Source: an uncultured Ectothiorhodospiraceae bacterium
GTDB lineage: Bacteria > Pseudomonadota > Gammaproteobacteria > UBA9214
Assembly: GCA_947259415.1 (NCBI GenBank)
Contig: CAMYMI010000011.1
Coordinates: forward strand, 1 to 59,856
DNA length: 59,856 bases
Reading direction: 5' to 3'
Below the pieces are notes generated by a model, which ran no database searches, was not told where the DNA came from, and saw nothing but the letters and a program-made list of their open reading frames with translations. The position numbers and the translations under genes are program-made. The stretch's first letter is position 1; every line of letters starts with the position of its first letter. This document shows, piece after piece, positions 37,270 to 45,801 of this stretch.

Positions 37270-37382
37270 TCCGCGCGGCAAAGTCCTGCAGCACCCGGCG
37301 GGCAGTTTCAAGCCCGGCCTGCATTGACTTCTCCTGTTTCCCACAAACCTTAATAACAATTACAATGAATCCGGTTCACCCT

Positions 37383-37703
37383 GCCCGGGTGGCGAAATTG
37401 GTAGACGCAAGGGACTTGAAAACATTGAGCACCCAGGCTGGAAACACCTGGCGTGAATGGAGTCAAATTCGGGGAACCCTCAGCACCTCAGGGTGGTGGC
37501 AATCCCGAGCTAAGCCCGGGGAAGATTTCCGGGAAAGTGTAGAGACTTGACGGCTCCTGCCTGTGTCACGTTTATTCGTGATATGGCAAAGAGAAAGTCC
37601 AGACCACAAATGCACGCGCTGCGTGCAGCAACGAAAGTTGTAGCGGGTAAGAAAATCCCTCGGTGGCAACACCATGCCGGTTCGATTCCGGCCCCGGGCA
37701 CCA
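37383..37703 (+). tRNA. tRNA-Leu (anticodon UAA) split by a group I intron
   Basis: Exon 1 is 37383-37417, exon 2 is 37652-37703, together 87 nt with encoded CCA. Acceptor GCCCGGG/CCCGGGC; anticodon stem AGGGA/TCCCT; the spliced loop CTTAAAA gives UAA, interrupted between U34 and A35. The class II variable arm is TCGGTGGCAACACCAT and the T-loop GGTTCGATTCC. It sits in the leuZ position of the uvrC-pgsA-tRNA region. Transcription may start from TTGACT near 37324. Confidence 0.95.
37418..37651 (+). ncRNA. Self-splicing group I intron (IC3-like) in tRNA-Leu(UAA)
   Basis: 234 nt, inserted after the wobble U of the anticodon and ending in G (omega-G), with TTGAG guide bases near the 5' end that can pair with the exon CUU. 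Conserved core pieces are visible in order: AAATTCGGGGAA, GGCAATCCCGAGCTAAGCCC, GTAGAGACTTGACGG (P3/P7 region) and AGAGAAAGTCCAGA. These match the order and wording of cyanobacterial and plastid tRNA-Leu introns. No homing endonuclease frame is present. Confidence 0.93.
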
Positions 37704-37740
37704 TCAATAATTCCGCCAGTCATATTTTCCAGGGTATCAG

Positions 37741-38406
37741 TCATACGTCCACGGCCTCGATGCAATGTGCATCGTTGTTGGCCGGGCTGTTTACGCCCTT
37801 GCTGACCGGGTAGGCGATCATTTCATCGGCCGGGTAGGGGCGCAGTAGATGCTTGAGTGCATCCGCTTGCCGGAGTTCAGGGTCCAGCCACTGATCATAA
37901 TCCGGCGGGTCGATAATCACCGGCATGCGGTCATGCACCGGTCGCACGCGGGCATTGGCCTCGGTGACGATGATGCTGCAGGACTCAACCACCTCGTCCT
38001 TGCCTTCCCAGTGTTCCCACAGTCCGGCAAAGGCGAACACATCACCCTGTTTCATGCGGATGTACCAGGGCTGCTTGCCTGTACCGGTCTGCTGCCACTC
38101 ATAGAAGCCATCGGCGGGGATCAGGCAGCGCCGGCGCCGGAATGCCACCCGGTAGGCCGGCTTGTCGGCCACGGTCTCGGCGCGGGCATTGATCATGCGG
38201 TAGCCGACCCGGGTCTCTTTTGCCCAAGAGGGGATCAGACCCCAGCGCAGCAGCACCATTTCACGGTTACGGTCGGCGGCCCGCACGGCGGAGACCATCT
38301 GGGACGGCGCGACGTTGTAACTCGCCGCGGTGTCCGGTACCGTGCCGACCCCGAAATGTTCGCGCAGCACTTCCGGTGGTGTGTGCAATGTGAAGCGTCC
38401 GCACAT
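37741..38406 (-). CDS. SRAP-domain DNA-protein crosslink protein (HMCES/YedK family)
   Basis: 221-aa SRAP protein that forms a covalent thiazolidine link with abasic sites in single-stranded DNA. Active residues are all present: Cys2 (MCGRF), Asn in MINARAET, Glu in ADGFYEWQ, His in PVHDRMPV. The ATG at 38406 puts Cys second after Met removal, which the chemistry requires, so longer in-frame starts are wrong. It lies 14 bases after a short SRAP-like gene on the same strand and downstream of an SOS-boxed polymerase. Confidence 0.93.
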   Translation of the reverse strand: MCGRFTLHTPPEVLREHFGVGTVPDTAASYNVAPSQMVSAVRAADRNREMVLLRWGLIPSWAKETRVGYRMINARAETVADKPAYRVAFRRRRCLIPADGFYEWQQTGTGKQPWYIRMKQGDVFAFAGLWEHWEGKDEVVESCSIIVTEANARVRPVHDRMPVIIDPPDYDQWLDPELRQADALKHLLRPYPADEMIAYPVSKGVNSPANNDAHCIEAVDV

Positions 38407-38420
38407 AATGGTATTGACGT

Positions 38421-38831
38421 CTATCCGCTCATTATCCGCGGCCAGCGCTCGTGCACGGCATCCGCCAGCTCCGGCTCGACCGTGACCACGTAGATCCGCC
38501 GTTCGTGCCGGCTGCGTGCCACCAGTCCCTGGATCCACTGGCCCCGGGTCAAATCATACCAGTGGCTGTGGCCCTCGAAGTCCTTTTCCATAAAGCTCTT
38601 CACCGGCAGTTTGACCGGCACCGGGAACCAGCGGTCCCAGCGGCCACTGTAGATCGCGTCCAGCCGTGCCCAGCCGCCCAGCGGCAGTTCGCCTGCCTGG
38701 TCATGACGCCGGCCCCACGCCAGCAGTTCCGTCCCGCCGTTGCGGGTCCGGACCGGCAGCATGGCCTTGGGGTTGGGGAAATACACCCGGACATCCTGGC
38801 CCTGCGCGGAATAGTAGACACCACCGCACAT
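38421..38831 (-). CDS. Short SRAP-like protein (mini-SRAP)
   Basis: 136 aa, starting MCGGVYY, so Cys2 is kept. Collinear with the SRAP gene next door: LLAWGRR matches LLRWGLI, ARLDAIYS matches the MINARAET region with Asp for Asn, VKSFMEKD with GHSHWYDLTRGQ matches ADGFYEWQ with KQPWYIRMKQGD, and AVHERWPRIM matches PVHDRMPVII. Catalytic-type Cys, Glu and His are all kept in a chain 85 residues shorter. It is likely a compact paralogue. Activity is unproven. Confidence 0.75.
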   Translation of the reverse strand: MCGGVYYSAQGQDVRVYFPNPKAMLPVRTRNGGTELLAWGRRHDQAGELPLGGWARLDAIYSGRWDRWFPVPVKLPVKSFMEKDFEGHSHWYDLTRGQWIQGLVARSRHERRIYVVTVEPELADAVHERWPRIMSG

Positions 38832-38850
38832 CAGCGTCGTGCACCCGCTG

Positions 38851-39548
38851 CATCCATCCCCCTCACCCTAACCCTCTCCCCCGAGGGGAGAGGGGACTGT
38901 GTATAAGGCATCCCACCACCTCACTTGTTCCCCACAGGGAGCAAGGACTTGTGAGTGATACCCTGACATCTCACTGTTTCTTCTCCCTCTCCCTTGCAGG
39001 GAGAGGGCAGGGGTGAGGGTGATCAAGATATTCGGCGATGAGGGTCAGTACAGCATCAGTATGTTCGAGTACCTCGTTGTTCCAGAAGCGCAGCACACGG
39101 TAACCCTGCCGTTTCAGCACCCCGGCCCTGATCGTATCTGCTTCCTGTTGCGCCGCATGCTGTCCGCCATCCAGCTCGATGATCAATCCTTTATCCGGAC
39201 AGCAGAAATCAACGATGTAATCACCGACCGGATGCTGGCGACGGAACTTTTGGCCTCTTAACCGACGCGCACGCAAGCGGGACCACAGGAGACGCTCGAC
39301 GTCGGTCTGGTAACACCTGAGACGCCGCGCATGTTTTACATGTGTTGGATGTCCTGTACTCATCCCCCTCACCCTAACCCTCTCCCCAGCGGGGAGAAGG
39401 GACTTGATGGTGATATTCCAGCCTCACTGTTTTTTTCTCCCTCTCTCTTGCAGGATGCCTGGACTTGTGGGCGATACTCCGATGCCTCACTGTTGTTCTC
39501 TCTCTCCCTTGCAGGGACCTCGGTGCCTTTGAAGGTAGAGGGCGGAAT
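38851..39548. repeat. Composite dispersed repeats framing the DUF559 gene
   Basis: Near-identical palindromic units begin CCTCACCCTAACCCTCTCCC at 38861 and 39367. A second repeat type, GACTTG..GTGATA..CTCACTGTT...CTCCCTCTC...TTGCAGG, occurs at 38946-39000, 39401-39454 and 39462-39515. A partial inverted copy of the first unit is at 38989-39018. The DUF559 gene lies between, and its 3' end is formed by the repeat. Confidence 0.8.
38971..39363 (-). CDS. DUF559 (Vsr-like, PD-(D/E)XK) endonuclease
   Basis: 130 aa of the DUF559 family, related to very-short-patch-repair endonucleases. LRARRLRGQKFRRQHPVGDYIVDF, then the catalytic-type IELDGGQH and VLRFWNNEVLE. The last 15 residues (HPHPCPLPAREREKKQ region) are encoded by the dispersed repeat, not by the domain. 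The start is ATG 39363 or 39372. The target is unknown. Genes of this family are, in my recollection, often next to such repeats. Confidence 0.85.
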   Translation of the reverse strand: MSTGHPTHVKHARRLRCYQTDVERLLWSRLRARRLRGQKFRRQHPVGDYIVDFCCPDKGLIIELDGGQHAAQQEADTIRAGVLKRQGYRVLRFWNNEVLEHTDAVLTLIAEYLDHPHPCPLPAREREKKQ

Positions 39549-39586
39549 GAGGGTGATTCATGATTGCACTCAACACGACCGCTTCC

Positions 39587-40864
39587 TCAAATCGTCTGGC
39601 GGTGGCCGTAGGGTTTCCAGGCCGGGGCAATCACGTTGGGCATGCTGGAGCGTCCGAGCAGGCGCGCGGGGGCCAGGGCAAACTCGCCGTAGCGCCGGTT
39701 GATTTCGTCCATCACGGCATTGACCTCGCGCTGTTCCTCGTCCAGGACATCGAACAGTTCCAGCTGGTTGCCGCCGGGCACCGGGTCCAGCGCCGTCACC
39801 TGCACCTGATGCACCCCCTGGCCGGTCCAGATCTCATCCATGACGCGGCGGCACAGTGCCATAATCTCGCGGCCGTCGTCGGCGGGCAGGGCACAGCGCA
39901 GCTTGCCGCCGACCCAGCCCCCGGCCGTGCGCAGGCCGATAAAGAAGGTCGCCGCCTGTAATCCGTGGCGCCGCAGGCGCGTGCCGACCTTTTCGCTCAT
40001 GTGCAACAGGTAGGTGAGCAGCAGCTCGCGGTCGCGGGTAGCGGGCGGTACCACCTTGCCGTGACCGATGGATTTGGGCGCCGGGACCTCGCACTGCAGT
40101 TTCTCGGGGTCCCGCCCCTGGCACATGTACCAGATGCGCCGCCCGGGATTGCCGAAGCGCCGCGCCAGCACGCTGATGGGCAGGTGCCTGACCTCGCCGC
40201 AGGTGCGTACGCCGTGCTGCGCCAGGAAGCCACCGATGCCCTCGGCGATGCCGCACAGCTCCGTCACCGGTACCTCGCGCAGGCGGGCCGCCGCCTCCCA
40301 GGGCGGGATCACCGTCAGGCCATCCGGCTTGTGCAGCTTGGCGGCGAACTTGGCCGTGGTCTTGTCGCCGCTGACCCCCGCCGAGCACAGCACCCCGGAG
40401 GCCTCGAACACCTTGCGCTTCGCCAGCCGGGCCATGCGCAGGGGCGTACCCAGCAGGCGCTGGCAATGGGTGACATCCAGAAAGGCCTCATCCACGGAAA
40501 ACACCTCGATATCGGGCGTCACGTCCTGCAGCCCCTCCATGATGGCGGCGGAGGTAGCGGCGTAACGCTCCGGTCGTGCCGGACACTGGATCAGTTCCGG
40601 ACACAGCGCACGCGCCTTTTTCAGACGCATGCCGGTCTTGATACCATAGGCCCTGGCCTCGTAGGAGCAGGTGATGATGCAGGTGCCCTGGCGTCCGTTG
40701 GTGATCGCCAGCGGGCGTCCGCGCCATTCGGGACGGTCGCGTTGCTCGATGGACGCGAAAAAGGCGTTCATGTCGACCAGGATGATGGCCCGGGGCCAGA
40801 CCACGGGACAGTGGCCGGTACCTTCCGGATCGTCAGGACTGAAGCAATGGCTGGCAGACGGCAT
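39587..40864 (-). CDS. Y-family DNA polymerase (DinB/Pol IV-like)
   Basis: 425-aa translesion polymerase. Catalytic motifs are ILVDMNAFFASIEQ (first metal Asp) and VFSVDEAFLDV (SVDE), with AGVSGDKTTAKFAAK for primer contact. The little-finger domain follows (residues about 235-350), and the tail has LELFD, which resembles a beta-clamp-binding motif. It differs from E. coli DinB in length and in the loop after motif III. A near-perfect LexA box lies 55 bases upstream, so it is damage-inducible. The start at ATG 40864 is the likely one, but no strong ribosome site decides it. Confidence 0.88.
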   Translation of the reverse strand: MPSASHCFSPDDPEGTGHCPVVWPRAIILVDMNAFFASIEQRDRPEWRGRPLAITNGRQGTCIITCSYEARAYGIKTGMRLKKARALCPELIQCPARPERYAATSAAIMEGLQDVTPDIEVFSVDEAFLDVTHCQRLLGTPLRMARLAKRKVFEASGVLCSAGVSGDKTTAKFAAKLHKPDGLTVIPPWEAAARLREVPVTELCGIAEGIGGFLAQHGVRTCGEVRHLPISVLARRFGNPGRRIWYMCQGRDPEKLQCEVPAPKSIGHGKVVPPATRDRELLLTYLLHMSEKVGTRLRRHGLQAATFFIGLRTAGGWVGGKLRCALPADDGREIMALCRRVMDEIWTGQGVHQVQVTALDPVPGGNQLELFDVLDEEQREVNAVMDEINRRYGEFALAPARLLGRSSMPNVIAPAWKPYGHRQTI

Positions 40865-40918
40865 GCACAATGTCCATGGCAAGGGGTTGCTGGTAACAGG
40901 CCGGGCAGGGCCCCCGAC

Positions 40919-40938
40919 TACTGTAATTATATACAGTA
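40919..40938 (-). promoter_or_regulatory. LexA (SOS) box of the Y-family polymerase
   Basis: TACTGTAATTATATACAGTA, matching the gammaproteobacterial consensus TACTG-N10-CAGTA in both half-sites. It lies upstream of the minus-strand polymerase gene. Confidence 0.88.
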
Positions 40939-41003
40939 TTTCCGGGAATGCGCCAGCCGGGGATGATGGGCATGACCGCCGGGTTAGAAAAAGTCTAAAA
41001 AAG

Positions 41004-41017
41004 TTGATCAATATCAA
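41004..41017 (+). promoter_or_regulatory. FNR/Anr box upstream of the multihaem cytochrome operon
   Basis: TTGATCAATATCAA, a perfect TTGAT-N4-ATCAA. A GATACT hexamer at 41041-41046 would give a start near 41052 and place the box centre about 42 bases upstream, the usual activating position. Low-oxygen induction of the operon beginning at 41210 is inferred. Confidence 0.75.
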
Positions 41018-41055
41018 GACGGCAGCCACATAAATCCAGCGATACTTTGATTATT

Positions 41056-41075
41056 CGGGACTGCGCGCAGTCCCG
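41056..41075. repeat. 20-bp perfect palindrome in the leader of the cytochrome operon
   Basis: CGGGACTGCGCGCAGTCCCG. It lies in the expected 5' untranslated leader. No T-tract follows, so it is not a simple terminator. Possible regulator site or mRNA-stability hairpin. Confidence 0.6.
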
Positions 41076-41209
41076 GAATGAGGTATTGCTGGTGTGCGGG
41101 TAGCGGGCATGTGAGCGAGGACTGCTGATTTCAGGGTTGCTTTAACGGCAAGCCTGCAGGCGGCTGCCTGCAGCAGAGAGGTGCCGGAATTACTTGAAGG
41201 CGGGACACG

Positions 41210-43984
41210 ATGGCTACGGCAGAGTTGAACAGGGCAACCCCCAAACCGGTGGTGAGCGAGCGCCTCAGGCGCCTGCTTGAGCTGGTTTTTCTGCTATTTG
41301 CGCTGCTGGTTGTCAACTCGGTCTACCTGGCCGCCATCACCTACCTGGAACACTCGAGCGGCGAGATCCACCAGGACTATTTCTACCTGCTGATGTTCCT
41401 GCTGCACCTGGCGATGGGACTGCTGCTCACCGTACCGGTGATTCTGTTCGGACTCACGCACATGCACCGCGCCTGGCGGCGCCCCAACCGCTATGCGGTG
41501 CGCGCCGGGATTGCACTGTTCAGCATCGCCCTGGTACTGCTGTTCACCGGGCTGATGCTGACCCGCTTCGATTTCTTCGAGATCAACGACCCGCTGGTGC
41601 GCCGCGTTGCCTACTGGGTGCATATCGTGAGCCCCCTTGCCGTCGCCTGGCTGTTTGTCCTGCACCGCCTCGCTGGCCGGCCGATTCGCTGGCAGCGGGG
41701 CCTGCGCTGGTCGCTTGCCGCGGCCGGCTTTGCGGCCGTGATGCTGGTACTGCATATCAGTACCCGAACCACCGATGCACCGGAACAGGCTGTGCAATTC
41801 CTGCCCTCACTGGCGGTGCTCGCCGGCAGCGACAGCCTGCCGGCCAGCCACCTGATGACGGATGATGAATGCGCGGAATGTCACGGTGAAATCGCCCGCC
41901 AGCACGAGCACAGTGTGCACCGCTTCAGCTCCTTTAATAATCCGGTCTACAAGTTCAGCGTCGAGGAAACCCGCAAGGTCGTCATGCAACGCGACGGCAC
42001 GGTGCAGGCCTCGCGTTTCTGTGCCGCCTGCCACGACCCGGTCCCCCTGTTCGATGGGCGCTTTGACGATCCGCAATATGACACCGACAACGACCCGACG
42101 GGGCAGGCCGGGATCACCTGCATGACGTGTCACGCCATCACCCGGCTGGACGGCACCTATGGTAACGGGAACTACACCATCGTGGACCCGCCACGCTATC
42201 CGTTCGCCTTCAGCAAATCAGGGCTGTTCAAGGGCATCAATCATCAGCTGATCAAGGCCAAGCCGGCCTTTCACAGCATGACGCTGTTGAAGCCGTTTCA
42301 TCGGACGGCAGCCTTCTGTTCGACCTGCCACAAGGCGCACATTCCCGAGGAGGTCAATCATTACCGCTGGCTGCGCGGGCAGAACCACTACGACAGCTTC
42401 CTGTTCAGCGGCGTGTCCGGACACCGGGTCGACAGCTTCTATTATCCGCCACAGGCGGCCTCGCGCTGCAGTGACTGCCACATGCAGCTGACGCCTTCCG
42501 ACGACCCGGCGGCCCGTGATTTCGACGGCAGCGGCCAGCGCAGCACGCACAATCACCAGTTCCCGGCAGCCAATACCGGTATCGCCCACCTGCTGGACCT
42601 GCCGGACTGGGTCATGGAGGCCCACCAGGATCGTCTGCGTGACGTGACGCGCCTCGACATCTTCGGCATCAAGGAAGGCGGCCGGATCGACGGCAAGCTG
42701 CACGCCCCGCTGCGTCCAGAACTGCCCGTCCTCCGGCCGGGACAGCGCTATCTGCTCGAACTGGTCGTGCGCACTACCGGTGTCGGTCATCACCTGACCC
42801 AGGGAACGGCGGATTCCAACGAGCTCTGGATCGACGTCAGCGCGACGACCAATGGCAGGGAAATCGGCCGCAGCGGCGAACTCGACGCGGACGGCAGCGT
42901 CGACCCCTGGTCCTATTTCGTGAATTCCTATGTCCTGGACCGGGAGGGTAACCGCATCGACCGGCGCAACGCCCAGGATATCTTTGTGGCACTCTACAAC
43001 CACCAGATCCCGCCGGGTGCGGCTTCCGTTGTGCATTACCTGCTGGAGGTGCCTGTCGATGCGGATGGCCCCATCGAGATCGAGGCCAGGCTGAACTACC
43101 GCAAGTTCGACACCACCTACCTGCGCCACCTGCAGGGCGAAGCCTTTACCTACAACGACCTGCCCATCACCACCATGGCAACAGACAGGATCACGCTGCC
43201 GGTGCAGCCGCAGTCGGGAGAACTGCCCGAACAGACGTCGGCGATCCCCGTGATCGAGCGCTGGAACGATTACGGTATCGGGCTGCTGCGCGAGGGCAGC
43301 TCGGTCTCTGGCAGCGGCAAGGGTGAACTGCGCCAAGCGGAAAACGCCTTCCAGCAGGTCGAAGCACTGGGTGACGGTACTGGCCCGCTCAACCTGGCGC
43401 GGGTCTATTTCAGGGAAGGGCGGCTGGAGGAGGCTTCACGTGCCCTGATGCGCGCCACCATCAGCAATGCACCGGCACCCCCCTGGACCATTGCCTGGTT
43501 CAGCGCACTGATCGATCGCGAAAACGGCTATCTGAACGAGGCCATGCAGACGCTTGAGAACATCATCGAGACCCGTTTCGAGGATGCCCGCAAGCGTGGC
43601 TTCGACTTCTCCCGGGATGTCCGGGTACTGAACGAACTGGGACGCATCCTGTACGAACGTTCCCGGCAATTACGCGGTGCGGCGAACGAGGCACAACGCC
43701 GCGAGGTGCTCGACCTGGCGCGCGACTGGTTCAACCGAACACTGGAAATCGAACCCGAGAACCTGAGTGCACACCACAACCTGGCACTGGTCTATACCGC
43801 GCTCGGCCATGAGGGGCAGGCTGAACGGCACCGTGCATTGCATGAGAAATACCGTCCGGATGACAATGCAGTGGAACAGGCCGTAGCCCTGCACCGCAGC
43901 CGCAACCCGGCCGCGGACAAGGCCGCCGCGGATATTGCCATCTATGTACTCAACAAGCAGGGCAGGACAACGGCATCGCGATGA
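41210..43984 (+). CDS. Membrane multihaem cytochrome c with C-terminal TPRs (cluster 2)
   Basis: 924 aa. Four N-terminal helices (about residues 22-45, 58-83, 95-118, 130-150, with a fifth possible at 165-182), then a periplasmic part with five c-haem motifs CAECH, CAACH, CMTCH, CSTCH and CSDCH (residues about 222-425) and distal His candidates (HEHSVHRF, GINHQ, FHSM, THNHQFP). A beta-rich segment follows, then TPRs (residues about 700-905, including NLARVYFREGRLEEASRALM). It probably takes electrons from the membrane to periplasmic haems. It overlaps the CRTAC1 gene by 4 bases. A perfect FNR box precedes it. Confidence 0.85.
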   Translation: MATAELNRATPKPVVSERLRRLLELVFLLFALLVVNSVYLAAITYLEHSSGEIHQDYFYLLMFLLHLAMGLLLTVPVILFGLTHMHRAWRRPNRYAVRAGIALFSIALVLLFTGLMLTRFDFFEINDPLVRRVAYWVHIVSPLAVAWLFVLHRLAGRPIRWQRGLRWSLAAAGFAAVMLVLHISTRTTDAPEQAVQFLPSLAVLAGSDSLPASHLMTDDECAECHGEIARQHEHSVHRFSSFNNPVYKFSVEETRKVVMQRDGTVQASRFCAACHDPVPLFDGRFDDPQYDTDNDPTGQAGITCMTCHAITRLDGTYGNGNYTIVDPPRYPFAFSKSGLFKGINHQLIKAKPAFHSMTLLKPFHRTAAFCSTCHKAHIPEEVNHYRWLRGQNHYDSFLFSGVSGHRVDSFYYPPQAASRCSDCHMQLTPSDDPAARDFDGSGQRSTHNHQFPAANTGIAHLLDLPDWVMEAHQDRLRDVTRLDIFGIKEGGRIDGKLHAPLRPELPVLRPGQRYLLELVVRTTGVGHHLTQGTADSNELWIDVSATTNGREIGRSGELDADGSVDPWSYFVNSYVLDREGNRIDRRNAQDIFVALYNHQIPPGAASVVHYLLEVPVDADGPIEIEARLNYRKFDTTYLRHLQGEAFTYNDLPITTMATDRITLPVQPQSGELPEQTSAIPVIERWNDYGIGLLREGSSVSGSGKGELRQAENAFQQVEALGDGTGPLNLARVYFREGRLEEASRALMRATISNAPAPPWTIAWFSALIDRENGYLNEAMQTLENIIETRFEDARKRGFDFSRDVRVLNELGRILYERSRQLRGAANEAQRREVLDLARDWFNRTLEIEPENLSAHHNLALVYTALGHEGQAERHRALHEKYRPDDNAVEQAVALHRSRNPAADKAAADIAIYVLNKQGRTTASR

Positions 43985-45801
43985 AACAGGATAATTCACC
44001 AAGACAGGACTACAAGAGCGAGGCCATCATCCGCAGGGCATTTTACCGTTCCCTGGGTGTTATTGTGGTGGTGGCCCTTGGTGGTGCGTTCCTGTGGTAC
44101 CTGTCACGCGAGGACTCGAAACCGGAACCGGTCGAGGAGGCAATAGTCTCCGGCCCCGTTATCGAAACCGCGACCCCGGTGCACAGTCCGCCCACTGTGA
44201 TCTTCACCGAGATCACCGAGGAGGCGGGAATCGACTTCCTGCATGTCAACGGTAGCCAGGGTGAAAAGCTCATGCCCGAGGCCATGGGCAGCGGGGCGGC
44301 CTTCCTCGACTATGATAACGACGCCGATCAGGACCTGTTGCTGGTCAATGCGACCTGGTGGTCGGCACGGCCAGAACAACCGGCACCGACCCTGGCGCTC
44401 TACCGGAATGACGGCCACGGTCATTTCAGTAACGTAACTGAAGAGAGCGGGCTGGCCATCACCACCTACGGGATGGGGATTGCGGTCGGCGACTATGACA
44501 CTGACGGCTGGACGGACGTGTATATCACGGCCCTGGGCGAGAACATCCTGCTCAGGAACACTGGCGGGCGGTTCGTGGATGTTACCGCTACGGCAGGGGT
44601 CGCGGGACTGGAGAGCGACTGGAGCACCGCCGCGACATTCCTTGATTACGACAACGACCATGACCTGGACCTGTTTGTCGGCAACTACGTGTTGTGGTCG
44701 CGCGAGATCGACCTGGAGATCGATTTTCAGCTCACCGGGCTGGGCCGGGCCGTTGGCGCCCCCAACCACTTCACCGGGACCAACAACCGCCTCTACCGCA
44801 ATGAGGGCAACGGCCTGTTCACCGATATCTCGCATGCCGCCGGCATCATCGTGAACGACCCGGTAAGTGGCCTGCCGCAAGGCAAGGGCCTGGCGGTCGC
44901 GCCGGTAGACTATGACCGTGACGGCTGGCTCGATCTGTTTGTGGCCAACGACACGGTCAGAAATTTCCTCTTCCACAACCTGGGCAACGGCCGCTTCGAG
45001 GAGATCGGCGCGCTGGAAGGGATCGCCTTCGACCGTAACGGCAAGGCCACCGGGGCCATGGGTATCGATGCGGCCTACTTCCGCAACACCGACGACCTGG
45101 GCATCGGCATCGGCAACTTCGCCAACGAAATGAGTTCCCTGTTCGTTACCGCCGACGGCCAGGCCCCGTTTGCCGACGAGGCCATCCTCGAGGGCTTCGG
45201 CCCGGCCTCGCGCCTGGCGCTGACCTTCGGGCTGTTCTTTTTCGATTACGACCTCGACGGCCGGCTCGACCTGTTCCAGGCAAACGGCCACCTGGAGAGC
45301 GAGATCAACATCGTGCAACCCAGCCAGAGCTATGCCCAGCCCGCCCAGTTGTTCTGGAACTGCGGCGACGACTGCCGCAACCGCTTTATCCATGTCAGTG
45401 AAACCGGGGACCTGGCCACACCCCTGGTCGGTCGCGGTGCCGCCTATGCCGACATCGACAACGATGGCGACCTGGATATCGTGATTACCCAGAGCGGCCG
45501 GCGCGCCCGGATGTTCCGCAATGACCAGCAGCTGGGTAACCACTGGTTGCGGGTGGCCTTCGCGGACGGCCCGGGCACGGGCGTGATCGGCGCCCGGGTA
45601 GAACTGACCGCCGGCGGCATCACCCAGCGCCGCCATGTCATGCCCACGCGCAGCTACCTCTCCCAGGTCGAATTGCCGCTGACCTTCGGGCTGGGCCGCA
45701 CTGCGCAGGTGGACAAACTAACCATCACCTGGCCGGATGGCCGGATTCAGGATATTCCGGTCGAAGGGACCGACCGCGTCATCACCGTAAGGGTGCACTA
45801 A
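43981..45801 (+). CDS. CRTAC1-like membrane-anchored protein with FG-GAP repeats and ASPIC/UnbV domain (cluster 2)
   Basis: 606 aa. One N-terminal helix (residues about 25-42, LGVIVVVALGGAFLWYL) serves as anchor, instead of the lipobox of the cluster 1 paralogue. FG-GAP calcium loops include DYDNDADQDLLLV, DYDTDGWTDVYI, DYDNDHDLDLFV, DYDRDGWLDLFV and DYDLDGRLDLF. The C-terminal ASPIC/UnbV domain follows (NHWLRVAF to ITWPDG). A pair of cysteines (NCGDDCRN) sits before the last blade. It starts inside the cytochrome stop and ends exactly at the first base of an inverted repeat. Confidence 0.88.
   Translation: MKQDNSPRQDYKSEAIIRRAFYRSLGVIVVVALGGAFLWYLSREDSKPEPVEEAIVSGPVIETATPVHSPPTVIFTEITEEAGIDFLHVNGSQGEKLMPEAMGSGAAFLDYDNDADQDLLLVNATWWSARPEQPAPTLALYRNDGHGHFSNVTEESGLAITTYGMGIAVGDYDTDGWTDVYITALGENILLRNTGGRFVDVTATAGVAGLESDWSTAATFLDYDNDHDLDLFVGNYVLWSREIDLEIDFQLTGLGRAVGAPNHFTGTNNRLYRNEGNGLFTDISHAAGIIVNDPVSGLPQGKGLAVAPVDYDRDGWLDLFVANDTVRNFLFHNLGNGRFEEIGALEGIAFDRNGKATGAMGIDAAYFRNTDDLGIGIGNFANEMSSLFVTADGQAPFADEAILEGFGPASRLALTFGLFFFDYDLDGRLDLFQANGHLESEINIVQPSQSYAQPAQLFWNCGDDCRNRFIHVSETGDLATPLVGRGAAYADIDNDGDLDIVITQSGRRARMFRNDQQLGNHWLRVAFADGPGTGVIGARVELTAGGITQRRHVMPTRSYLSQVELPLTFGLGRTAQVDKLTITWPDGRIQDIPVEGTDRVITVRVH

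Noticed and set aside
44104-45636. 510-codon minus-strand frame (and similar ones at 25602-26666 and 42218-43336)
   Set aside because: Antisense shadows of the FG-GAP and cytochrome genes; their Val/Gly-rich runs are the complement of repeated Asp codons.
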